A stretch of 64,000 nucleotides of DNA from Diadema setosum (lineage: Eukaryota; Echinodermata; Echinoidea; Diadematoida; Diadematidae), in assembly GCF_964275005.1 (NCBI RefSeq), contig NC_092702.1:7984330-8048329 (forward strand), read 5' to 3'. A program made the translations under genes and the position numbers. Under the pieces are notes generated by a model. It had not been told where the DNA came from, ran no database searches, and saw only the letters and a program-made list of their open reading frames with translations. This document shows positions 1 to 10,600 of this stretch, one piece after another (the first letter of the stretch is position 1; the number at the start of each line of letters is the position of its first letter).

Positions 1-105
1 CAGTACAGGACTCCACAATCGCGAATTTAACCACTCGCGAAATCGTCGGGAATTCCGATTCGCGAAAATGTAGACTCGCGAAATATATGGCGTATACAGT
101 ATCAT
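1..105. mobile_element. Truncated copy of a CGCG-rich short inverted-repeat element
   Basis: The stretch has repeated CGCGAA/TTCGCG words and ends near position 100 with TATACAGTAT. This matches the end of the fuller element at 14003-14539. The left end is cut off by the window. Confidence 0.45.
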
Positions 106-665
106 TTAAGCAATACAGTATCTGATACCACAATTACAAACATAAAAAAATCAGGACAATGTGTTTGATACATTATTTATTGACAATGTATATTTTGTAC
201 ATGTGATGTCTGTCTGTCGAATAAGATCAGTGAATAGAGATGCAATATATCGCTTCTTGATTTTAACATTTCAAATAGTGAATACTCATGGAAAAATTCA
301 TTTCCTCCGCGGTGTAAATATTTCCGATTGTTTTCCACCATTTCTATACCACACTCTGCTCATATAAAATGAATTTCGCCCATTCTACACCTTGAACTTT
401 CATTCTCTGTGTTCTCTGTACAAGTCTCAGCCTTCCGTATTTACAACGGAATCACTGTAAGTGCGTACCCCATCATTTTTAAATAGAATTAGCTCATGAA
501 TTATTCTTAATTACATTAATATTATGTAAGAAAAAGTACACACAATGCCATATCAAGGCACATTGTATTATTATTATTTTTTTTTTTTGGTACAGTTATC
601 TTCATGCAAATATTTTATTGCCTACTCATTGCACATTCCTAGCTGAAGATATGTCAAGACATCTA

Positions 666-699
666 TGTGTGTGTGTGTGTGTGTGTGACTGTGTGTGTG
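666..699. repeat. (TG)n microsatellite
   Basis: An uninterrupted TG run at 666-687 is followed by a second short TG block to 699. Confidence 0.95.
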
Positions 700-1936
700 C
701 GTACAAGTGCAAAGTATAGTGACGTTTGACCAATGAAAATAACTGCCTATTTTAATTTCCTCTTCCTACCAAATCATATTACTGTACATATACCAATGGA
801 CATTCCTAGGTAAAAAGTTAAGCTGGATTAAAATTTTATAAAAAAATCTTTGTAGCCATGGTGTCAATGACCTTTAACCTTGAGGGAGGTTGCCCAAAAT
901 CTAATCAGCACATCAGCACATCTGCACCTCGTGCAGCACACCTGGGCCAGGTGTCGAGAGAATCCATAGAACATTTCTTTTCTTTTCTGAAATCACGCTG
1001 AAATGTGGGATGAACACACAGAAAACATAACGCCATTAGGGACAGAAGCATGAAAAGGAAACTACTGCAAGAAAGTGCAAGATTTGCAGTTACTAGGAGT
1101 TAAAAAATGAGTGGAAAAGGGGAAAGCACTTCCAGCAAAACAGGAATTTATGCATGCTGAATACAAGCACAAAACAGTGTTGATATTTTCACACAATTGA
1201 GGTCCATTTATTAGATACATTTCAAACAAGGTACAGGACAGAGTTTGGTTTGGCAAAATTTTTGAATACACTCCAAATGCTCAAATAGAATACAGTCTTC
1301 TGCTTTTTTCTTTATGGCAGTTTGTTGCTGATGTTTACAGACAGACAAAGTACAAAGAACATTGCACACACATTTTTGCAAGTGCAAGATGATGATTTAC
1401 ACATGACAAGATAGCAATGATCATAAACTCAAATGATAGTACTCTATAATCATGTAGGTGCAGTAAAGCCGTACAGTACTGTACAGAAACGTGTACATCA
1501 TCCGTCATATGCCATTCAAATAAACTCTCCTTCCTCATGCAAAGGGTCAGCAAAAACGACTTTCAATTAAAGTGCATTTCCAATCCATGTTCAAATGGCT
1601 ATAAAAGGTCAAGTCAAATCAAATAAATCAGGATGGTAAAAATTTCATCAAACCCAGACCTCAACTAACAACAAAGTTGTGGAATTCTAAAGAATCACAT
1701 TTTCCATGAAACAGTGATATTCATAGCATCCACATATGCAAATTAGATAAGGTGATGTCATCACAGTATCACAAGTCACCCACTGACCAACAAACAAATC
1801 TTCAATGATGGTGTTTTTGGGGGTTTTTTTTGCATAAATTTGTGCATGTGTGTACTCGTGTGCACATGAAAGCACAAGCAAAACCTTGAATCATAAGCAT
1901 CGAAATTCTGTTTTGTTACAAATGGCTAGTGATCAT

Positions 1937-2885
1937 GATAGTGGGGCAGATATGTGAAAAAGATGCTCACATCCGGCGGAAAGTATGAAATTTTGCATAT
2001 TGGGGTATTTTGAGGCGCTGATTTCAAAAATTGCCGGATCCAAGAGATCTGACCACGGGGTCGGCCGCCATTTTGAATTCCAATATGGCCGCCGTCAAAG
2101 ATCCCTATCTTCAGTTCTGAATGACATTAGCCATTGGAATTTGATATATAAAAGCATGGTGATATGATGACTTCAATAACAGACTTATTTGATATTTCTG
2201 ACAAGCTGCACGGCAGCCAATTTGAATTTTTATACATATTTGCCATGTTGGAGTGTTGAAAATCTCTATCTCGGGTTTGTAAGTTAGGCTACCTGATTGA
2301 GCGCGCGTTTGTAACTGATAGAGTGCGCGCTGATGTATTTACATTGTGACGTAGTGAAAGGTGCATTGTGATTCCTTTTTGCTGCACTTTTTGACATGCC
2401 CGTGAATGTTAGTCGTGATGTTTGTCTTCGTAGCCACAATGGAATTTAAAATAGCAGGCATTGCGTTTGTCAGACACATCACATCAGTAAATATTTTAAC
2501 TCAGTATGTTAAAATACTTGTTTACACCTAATTTCAGGGTCACTCACCACTTAGAAATCGAGATAGGAATTTTTAATATTTCGTCGAGGCTGCCATATTG
2601 GAATTCAAAATGGCGGCCATTCGATGTTTGTCAGACACTCCGAATCAATCTGTCATCAAATTCAATGCCACAGGTCATTCAGAACTGAAGATAGGAATCT
2701 TTTAATTTGTTTTGTGATGGCGGCCATATTGGAATTCAAAATGGCGGCCGACCCCGTGGTCAGATCTCTTGGATCCGGCAATATTTGAAATCAGCGCCCC
2801 AAAATACCCCTATATGCAAAATTTCATACTTTCCGCCGGATGTGGGCATTTCGACCAATTTTTGTTACATATCTGCCCTACTATG
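1937..2885. mobile_element. ~950-bp element with long terminal inverted repeats
   Basis: The left arm (from about 1937 to 2160) is the near-perfect reverse complement of the right arm (from about 2655 to 2885). Shared words include GGGGCAGATATGT, ACATCCGGCGGAAAG, GGATCCAAGAGATCTGACCA and GGGGTCGGCCGCCATTTTGA. The centre (about 2160-2650) is unrelated AT-rich sequence with additional copies of the GGCGGCCAT-type motif. No transposase is encoded, so it is a non-autonomous DNA transposon or fold-back element. Confidence 0.85.
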
Positions 2886-4271
2886 ACTTTCATTGGGAGA
2901 AAGGCTAGATTATTACCAAAAATGTGTTTTCATTGATTCTTTCTTCACAAACCAGGAGGTGAGTTGTGACATCATCATCTCAGCTAATTTGCATAATATG
3001 TAGCTGGAACCACTCTTGCTATTAGGTGAAAACAGTTGACACTTTGAACTTTCTTATTTTATATCCCATTTTGACGAAACTTTTACCATGTTGATTTTAC
3101 TTTTTTATTACAAAAATAATTTTAATTTGGTGTGGCATTGCACCAAAATGTGGGTGAAAGTCACAAGAAAATGCAGAAAATAATTCAAACCATTAAATCA
3201 CCTGCAAATGACATATACTATAAATGCATTTTGGAGAAAAGAGAATAGTCAGTAATACATCAAGCTAAGAGTGTGCCATTTTCATTTTTCTTCCAAATCA
3301 GATATGATAATTGCCTTGTAAAATCCCAACGTTTTACCTTAAACTGTGTCAGATATCAAGTTCATTAAATATACACATAGGTGGTAAGATTCAATTTTTA
3401 TATGTGCTGTATGTCTATCCATTTGTGTGTATGATTTCAATCACAAGAATAACACTTAGTTTCACAGACTTGATACCCATCATGGTTGAAGGTCATTGAT
3501 TCATGGATTGTCTAGACCTCAATGCAGCCTGAATAAATTTCATTTCAATTTAACCACCTGGTAACGTATCAAACTCTCTAAACCTCATCCAAATAGATTT
3601 GCTCTCCACTTCAGTGACGAAATGGATGCCGTTACTGCCCGATGGTCACACATCCTGAAACATACACATTTACAAAACAAGAAAGTGTCTATCTTAAAGC
3701 AATCATTTCATACAAGACTGATAAATACCAAAATATCTATACAATAAAATCACACAAAAAATAGAATTATACACAGGAATGCACAGTGTAGTACCATAGG
3801 CTTGATTCTTTTCTCTTAAAAAAACATACATATAATCATCTTATTTACAATGGCAGATAACGCCCTCTAGTCACCATTATTTCCTTCTCCCATTTCACTT
3901 TGTAAAACTATCAATGCATTGTCTCACATTTACATTCACAAAATGAAGCTGCATGTGTTGCCATGAATGCGAAAAACCGTTAACCCCCCGCAGAAAAAAA
4001 GAAAAAGAAAAGAGGAATGGCATCGCATAATATCAATGACGTAAAAAGGATGTCTTCAAAATACCAAATCTTTCTGCCACAGAACCTATTGACTACAGGA
4101 CAGAACCCTACTGTACAGAAGAATTGCTGTCTTTTATCATACACTGTATATAGCAATTTACAATGATAACAACTTTTTGATTTGCGCACTGACAGAACAG
4201 ACTGAATTCGCAATTCAGCCTCCGGCAGCAAAGAATGATTTTTGTTGAACAAATAAAGATACCATAAAAAA

Positions 4272-4651
4272 CAGGGCTCGACACTAACTTTTTTGTCTGG
4301 TGGACCATTTGGGTCACTAAAATCTTTATATCTGACATTTTGGTGGCCCAAAAAGATATGTAATGGCCCAAAATAATAGCAAAAGTAACAATCCATTTTG
4401 AATCTTAGGTGCCCGATTGGGCCACCAAAAGACAAATTTGGTGGCCCGACACTAATTTTTAGGGGCCCTGGGACACCAGGGGCCTGTTTCATAAAACTTG
4501 TCATCAGTGACAACTGCCACATTTCTATGACAAATTTGCTCTCAGCCAATCAGATGCAAGGATTTCAGTAGCTTGTCACATCTATGACAACTTGTCACTG
4601 ATGACAAGTTTTATGAAACGGGCCCCTAGTTACTGCTAATGTCGAGCCCTG
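4272..4651. mobile_element. Inverted-repeat element ending in CAGGGCTCGAC, interrupted by a second element
   Basis: The termini CAGGGCTCGAC (4272-4282) and GTCGAGCCCTG (4641-4651) are perfect inverted repeats. The interior contains repeated GGTGGCCC/GGGCCACC words. Another element (4479-4626) lies inside it, so this one is the older insertion. Confidence 0.7.
4479..4626. mobile_element. 148-bp MITE, arms GGGGCC(T/C)GTTTCATAAAAC
   Basis: Arms of about 35 bp are almost perfect inverted repeats (one mismatch plus a one-base difference), beginning GGGGCCTGTTTCATAAAACT and including TTGTCATCAGTGACAA. The short loop contains CAGCCAATCAGA. It is inserted in the element at 4272-4651. A diverged relative is at 13201-13363. 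Confidence 0.85.
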
Positions 4652-4893
4652 CATAATAATAGTAAAAATAAGAAGAATTGCACTGCATGGATGCTTGACA
4701 AACGGTGTTATTTGTAGCACCATGGTACAGGAGTGAAGTGTGATAATGGCCATAGTAAACCACGACATTCTGAAACTGTTACATTGGTTCACCACGCCCA
4801 CAAATAAAGTCCAGTACATTAAAAAAGATTCACAGAAGTGTGAGCCTCCCCTCCAGAGAATAGGCTCCGACTCAGACCCCGTTTACAGTGAGC

Positions 4894-4939
4894 GAAATGA
4901 AGGCCGGGCTCGGCTGTGGCCGAGCCCGGCCTTCATTTC
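4894..4939. repeat. Perfect 21-bp hairpin
   Basis: Arms 4894-4914 and 4919-4939 are exact reverse complements around the 4-nt loop TGTG. The stem is GC-rich (GGCCGGGCTCGGC). It belongs to the MITE at 4875-5401 and could extrude as a cruciform. Confidence 0.9.
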
Positions 4940-5080
4940 AATGTAAACGCGCAAAAGGCCAAATGCGGGGCCAAAACTGGCCGCCCATTTGGCCACGCTC
5001 TGGAGGTGGTCTCGGCCGTGGCCAAGCTCGGCCTTTTCTCAGTGTAAACGCAAACTGGGCCAAATGCGGTACCAAATTTA

Positions 5081-5259
5081 GTCTGGCTTCCAGACCCTCT
5101 GTCCGTACTATTTCGCTATTCAGGATATTAACGTCCTCAATGTCAAAAACTAGTATAGGTTAAGGTGGTTTTGTCCTGCAAAGGATTTTTCCTTTGGCAA
5201 AGGCGGCGACGAAGTTGCCGCCGTGGAGTCCAGTTGGAAAAGGGTCTGGAAACCAGACT
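5081..5259. mobile_element. ~180-bp MITE with GTCTGG...CCAGAC termini, nested
   Basis: The left end GTCTGGCTTCCAGACCCT and the right end AGGGTCTGGAAACCAGAC are inverted repeats, each itself a small palindrome, flanked by TA on both sides. The host sequence matches across the insertion (ACCAAATTTA before, TACCAAACTG after). This suggests recent insertion into the 4875-5401 element. Confidence 0.8.
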
Positions 5260-6690
5260 ATACCAAACTGCGTTTGTTTACAAGCAGAGCGCCACTACGA
5301 CAAAATATTGAAAGGTTTGAATTAAAAGCCCGGGCCGAGCCCGGCACTGTAAATGGACAAAATTGCGGGGCTCGGCCCAGCCCTGCACTGTAAACGGGGT
5401 CATAGACCGGGAGAGGTGATAGTTGTGACATATTCAGTGGAATACATGAAAGACAAAATCATACATAGTACCATTAATCTGTTTTCTTCTATATCTCATT
5501 CATAATACTCAACTCCTCCTCGTAAAGGATGTCTGATAGTGACTTTTATCCAAGCTGTTTAAATGACTGTTCATCTCAAAAGAGATTTCTCAAATTCTGA
5601 TGCACACCTTCTTTAGAAAATTCTTTTTGCTCCCAATCACACTTGCATTCAACTGTCTTCCATTCTATCCTATAGAACGATCCGATCTGACAGCGAAACT
5701 CTCTATTACTGTGGTGTCCCACGGCAAATGATCTAAATGGCCACTGGCTCGCGCCTGCCGCAATATATATCATGCATTCAGTATATATGTGTGCGCAACT
5801 GGGACACTGCAGTTAATGGTGGGTGTTCTGCCAGTTTGGATCAGTCTATTGATAATAACTGCATTTGATTGAGGAAAATCATTTTTCAAAGATTTTCCAA
5901 AGGTCTGTCAAAGTTGGTTCTCTGACGACCGATAATCATCCGTTCCCTGAGTAATTCAATCTCTATAACTTATCTCACAAGATCTAATCTTGTCCTTGCC
6001 TGTGCTCTATGAATGGTATTAAAAAAAAAGCTGGAATGAATATTACAAGTCGTACAGAATTTTGACATATTTCTCCCTTTCACACAGTTACACATTTTTG
6101 CTCTACAACAATGTTTATAAACTGCTTTTTGAAGATGAGTACTGTCCATTGCAAGATAAACATAATCCTTCTCAAAGTTTGTGTGAAAAAACAAAATGTC
6201 CACGAACTGATTGTCCTCCGACTTACAAGGAATTGCTATGAAACCTTGTCTGATAAGTCATAGAAAAATATTCACTCAAACAAAGTAAATATAAACAGCT
6301 TTACACTGTCCATCCAGAATTCAAATGGGATCGCATACCCTCACAAATCAATTCACAAATCTGTCACATTGTTGCACATTTTCAATAAACACACAAAAGT
6401 ACATATTTTGCATTGCTACCTCTTAGACGTATTAGTCCTCTTGTCGCAAGCATTTTCTGAAATCAGGGACTAAGCATTGGCTTTTCACATCTCAGTGGGA
6501 GGACTAGTGTAGTGACTATCAACTTCATTCATTCTTGGTATCTTTTTTGTACAACTGCTTCCCCAAGTTACCAGTACATAACTACATGGACACCATATAC
6601 AAAGAAAACTTATTACTCTGTAATGTATGTACACCTTGGTCTGCAGGATTTTTTTCCCCCATATCTTTTTCCCCAAATCTGTGCCTGCCT

Positions 6691-6715
6691 CTGTCTGTCT
6701 GTCTGTCTGTCTGTC
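6691..6715. repeat. (CTGT)n microsatellite
   Basis: Six tandem CTGT units are followed by degenerate copies (CTGT, CTGC) to about 6755. Confidence 0.9.
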
Positions 6716-7602
6716 ACTCCCTTCGTCTGTCCATCTTTCTGTCTGCCTATCTGGTCTTCTTGTTTGCTTTACCTTTCTTCCTCTGCCCATATTTTGGTAG
6801 GACTCCATCTCTCGTTTTTCATGAGAGATTATATGTATAAACAGAGAGTCATAACTGATGCCTACCCTAAAGGTAGGATCCTGTGGTCGTCTTGCATCAT
6901 TGCGGCAGGAGCAACAGAGAATAGAGAGAATGGGACGGGAGGATTGGAGAGAGCCGGTGTCGAGGACAGAAACAGGTCCATTTTTTACTCAGTGACGACT
7001 AGCCACGACTTACATTCTCTCGTTCTGCTCACCGTAATCCTCTGACACCTGTACTCAGCTACAACAAACATTCCCTCTATTAGATGTTGAAAAAAAAAAA
7101 AATGACAAAGGCAGTCTAAAGAACACCTTATAAGCTTGACTACAACATCGCTAAGGTGTGACGTATGGCATACTTGTTGGGGGGGGGGATATAAAAGGGG
7201 AGATTTCTAAAGGAAAATTTGACACCTATCACATCACACAAAACAATGCCCTGGTACAGGGAACGACCAGGATAAAGTTGTTCTTACTCATAGTAAAATC
7301 CTGACAAGGGGCAGCAGAGGGCATGAGATTCACCAGGAGATGCAACGACCTAATGAATCGCTGAGAGACGCTTTTGGTGGGGATAAAGCCGAGGGTCCAG
7401 CCATGGCTCGGGCTACTCCATTTCTGACAAATAGCATGATTCCAAGATGCAACCTCATATTTGCATCCACCAAACAACGTACTATTGTGTCTTTGGAGCT
7501 ACAAAAGGTCTTTTTCACAATGTCTTTCATGCATGGAGAGAGAAGATCCACTCACAGCTGGGAATGTCAGGTGACCATTAAAGTAATGTCAGGTGACCGG
7601 TG

Positions 7603-7698
7603 TCACATGACGGCACACATGGAGCTCCGTGTGTGTGATGATACTGGCCTCGGCGCCGGCTCTGCCTTTGGTTTCAGGACCTCTGCTTTCACTACTCG
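7603..7698 (-). CDS. RAB28: Rab28 coding exon 7 (hypervariable tail and CaaX box)
   Basis: It encodes residues 197-227 plus stop. It begins [18 protein letters not shown] and ends RSSMCAVM. Both the RVVKA start and the RSSMCAV end match vertebrate Rab28, with a proline-rich linker between them. CAVM with a final Met favours farnesyltransferase. The acceptor CATCAG lies 20 nt from a U12-type branch site. Confidence 0.94.
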   Translation of the reverse strand, partial: RVVKAEVLKPKAEPAPRPVSSHTRSSMCAVM

Positions 7699-10600
7699 CT
7701 GATGGCAGAAGTGATGAGTCAAGGACAAGTTTGTTCCTTTTTTTTCTCACTTTCTCCTCCTTCTCCCTTCATGTTCTGTAAAACCAGAAACATTTGCAGC
7801 ATGAAACTTTCACGAAGAACCATCTGCATTCAATGTATTACTCTAAAATGAGGAATATTCGCATGCATTTTAATTTCACGAATTTCGCGAGCGCAAACAT
7901 TCGCGAAATCAAAATGAACGCGAAAGTTCTTGCCTACACAATATGCATTGGATGCCAGTGGCAATTCGCAAAAATTTCACGCTGTGAGAAAGGCTGTAGA
8001 CTCTAATTTTCTTGCTGCGAATATATCGTGTTTTACAACATGTAGACAAGACCATTGTATACATTTTACTTTATCAAATCTTGGCTCCTTGCAAAATTCA
8101 CTAAAGTTTCATGCCTGCAAAATTTTCTAGTTTTACAGTATATCACCATTTATAGGTCAAAGATCTCTGTCAATCCTCAGCTTTCCATTTCTCCTGGGCA
8201 TTGTATTGATGTAAATTTATTGTTCTTTCTGTTTTATGTTACGTCTGTCAATGTTTTCCTTTGTTGTTGTTTGATTATTTTGAATAAAGTGATGATAATA
8301 CTACTTGCAACCATAGTTCAATGGATTAAAATGGGTTGGGGCATTCAACGAACTGCTTAGAAATTGCAACGCTTTTGCTAAATGCAATAGAATGAATAAG
8401 TGACATTGACAGTGCCAGCAAAGTGCCTATGTTCCCAAAGAATCAACAAATCCGACGATAATAATGAATAAAGCAACAATTTTATGAACAAGAACACGGG
8501 TGTTTTGGTAGAGAAGTCCAGGAAGGATTATGAAGCTTTTACAATTTGCAAGAGTTTTGCCCCCATATCTTCCCCTCTGCCCTTTCCAAAAAAGCCTCAA
8601 TAATATTTAGTTAAAACATAAAGGCCTGGACTGACAAAGGGTAGTTAAAATCACAGCTCACGCAAATTTGAAAATGCGCCATGTGACCCATCATGTACTT
8701 CAACAAACATCCAATATTAAAGGCACTTGTGCAAGTTATGCTTATTTTGTGCTTCTTAATTTCCATGGACCAAATTTTCACCATGGATTTGATTTTAGAC
8801 AAATGTCTGAATGTGGGCCAATATTTCAACACCTGAGAGTTTTCTTCTTCACAAAAGCTTGGCTTTTGCTTGCAAAGGATACACTGTTGTGCTCTATTTC
8901 AGCTTTTGTTAATTTGACTCCTAGAATGTCAGCTGCTATCCTCTGGAAACAAAGGTTTACCTGGAAGAGAAAAGAAAATAATGGAACATTATGAAACATG
9001 ATGATGTTGACATATCACACCCAATTTTCCTCTACGACAGTGTGCAATATGAACACATCCTATATATTACATATGATATGATAATACATATTCACAAGTT
9101 TCATCAACTTATCAACACTGAAATCAAATGTGGCATAATATCAACTTGTAACATCTATTTTCATGAAAGGAACATAAATTATGTTCTTCTTGTGTGGGAA
9201 CAGAATTCCTCCATGATAGTTAACCTTGACATGGATGTTCTACTTTGACAGATTTCAGCAAAAGGGAAGTCATAAAAGGGCTCTTCTCCTTCTTTGACAC
9301 TTCATGATTTTGTGATTGAATCAATTCACATTACCTTAACGTAGGGACTGAATTGACAAGTTGCCACTCAGTGTCTAATTAAATGGAAATTCTATGCTGC
9401 ACACACACACACACACACACACATAAAAGTGCACAATCTCCCAGGTCACTTTTGTCCTTAAGCTTGCAATTTAAGGAGCCAAGAATGATTTGAAATACAG
9501 ATATTAATATCAGCATTTTTATTCTTATCATATTAGTGACAATGATGAAGATCATTATCATTATCATCATCATTGTTATCAATATTTCTCATAATTTATC
9601 TCACATTTAAAGCAGATAGTACAAAAGTAATAATATGTAATATAAACAGCACAAGAAAATTTTCCGGATCGGTTGCTCCTGGTTTCTCTGAAGTTTCTTT
9701 TGGCACTCACCCCCAAAATGGCAGGAGCAGAATAAACAATCCCATTTGCCGCTACAGCCCTTCAGGTCTTTCCCGCTGACTTACAGAAGGTTTGAAATGC
9801 ATCTGATGTATAAAACATATGAATTTAAAATCCATTTTCTTTCCCACTTATCTATTTATCAACGCATTTTATGATTGTTTGTTTATTTTTTTATTATTTT
9901 TTTGAGGGGGATTTGAGGGGGAATTTTTGAAATCTGGATATTTGATGTATGAATGTGATTTAGGTGGAAGGCTGTGAACTCACCGAGTCTCCAGTCTTGG
10001 CCGACACAAAATGGCTGGAGAGACTGTGTTCCTGGGCCAGCTTCTGATGCTTCTCAACCTTCACCGTCCTCATGTGCTCCAAGTCAGCTGCAGGAAAGTG
10101 ACATTGTAAAGATTGCCAAGAATCAGCAGCATTTGGGGGAATACGATCAACTTGTGATAGCAGTCACAATCTTAGGTTCATCGGTACTTCAGTAAATGCC
10201 TCCAGCAGTTTGGGTTGATTTTCTTTTGAATTTTTGTGAATTTTTGGGTTTTTTTGGTCTTTGCCTAGAGTGGACATTATTGCACAACTGCTGTGTTGAC
10301 ATTGTCATGCATTTCAGAAATGGTCTAAATATTGCCCCATCTTACCTCAAAGACTTGATTTTTTTCCACTTTTCTACTCTAACCTGTTAAAGATTAGTCC
10401 CGAGTATTCTCAGGCTCGGGGAAAATTGGAAATGTGTGTTATAGGGAGATGAGTCTGTCTTCAACAGATTAACCAGATTTCTCCATTCTTCCTCTATTCT
10501 CCAATTATCTCATGCCCTCACACTTTCTGTCATTGCATCATTTCTTTGAAACAATTTCTCCTTTTACATTCAAAAGGCTATAAGTGTAGACAAGTTTGAA

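Larger units (their letters stand above)
4875..5401. mobile_element. 527-bp MITE with 16-bp perfect TIRs
   Basis: The termini GACCCCGTTTACAGTG (4875-4890) and CACTGTAAACGGGGTC (5386-5401) are perfect inverted repeats. The interior is GC-rich with many GGCCGAGC/GCTCGGCC words and repeated TGTAAACG. It hosts a second element at 5081-5259. Confidence 0.85.
1..7602. other. Region downstream of Rab28; repeats, no recognised gene
   Basis: The region is AT-rich and non-coding apart from the elements listed separately. Any Rab28 3' UTR would lie here on the minus strand, but no poly(A) signal was found close to the stop codon. Minus-strand AATAAA words occur only far away (for example near 3103-3108 and 1207-1212), so the transcript end is not determined. 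Confidence 0.6.

Noticed and set aside
3852-3870. CTCF-like word CTAGAGGGCG on the minus strand
   Set aside because: The core matches but the left part of the motif does not. A single partial match in 64 kb is expected by chance.
3980-4549. 189-codon open frame on the minus strand
   Set aside because: It runs across the ends of two inverted-repeat elements (4272-4651 and 4479-4626), has a phenylalanine-rich low-complexity end and shows no domain. It is a chance frame through repeats.
6512-7045. 177-codon open frame on the plus strand
   Set aside because: It passes through the CTGT microsatellite (repeated LSVCLSV) and has no recognisable domain. It also starts and ends in non-coding AT-rich DNA.
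7340-7702. 120-codon plus-strand open frame
   Set aside because: Its right half is the antisense of Rab28 exon 7, whose minus-strand reading is strongly conserved.
9658-9780. Candidate Rab28 exon between exons 5 and 6
   Set aside because: The reverse complement has no Rab28-like reading. Exon 5 joins exon 6 (8960-8883) in frame with a matching sequence.
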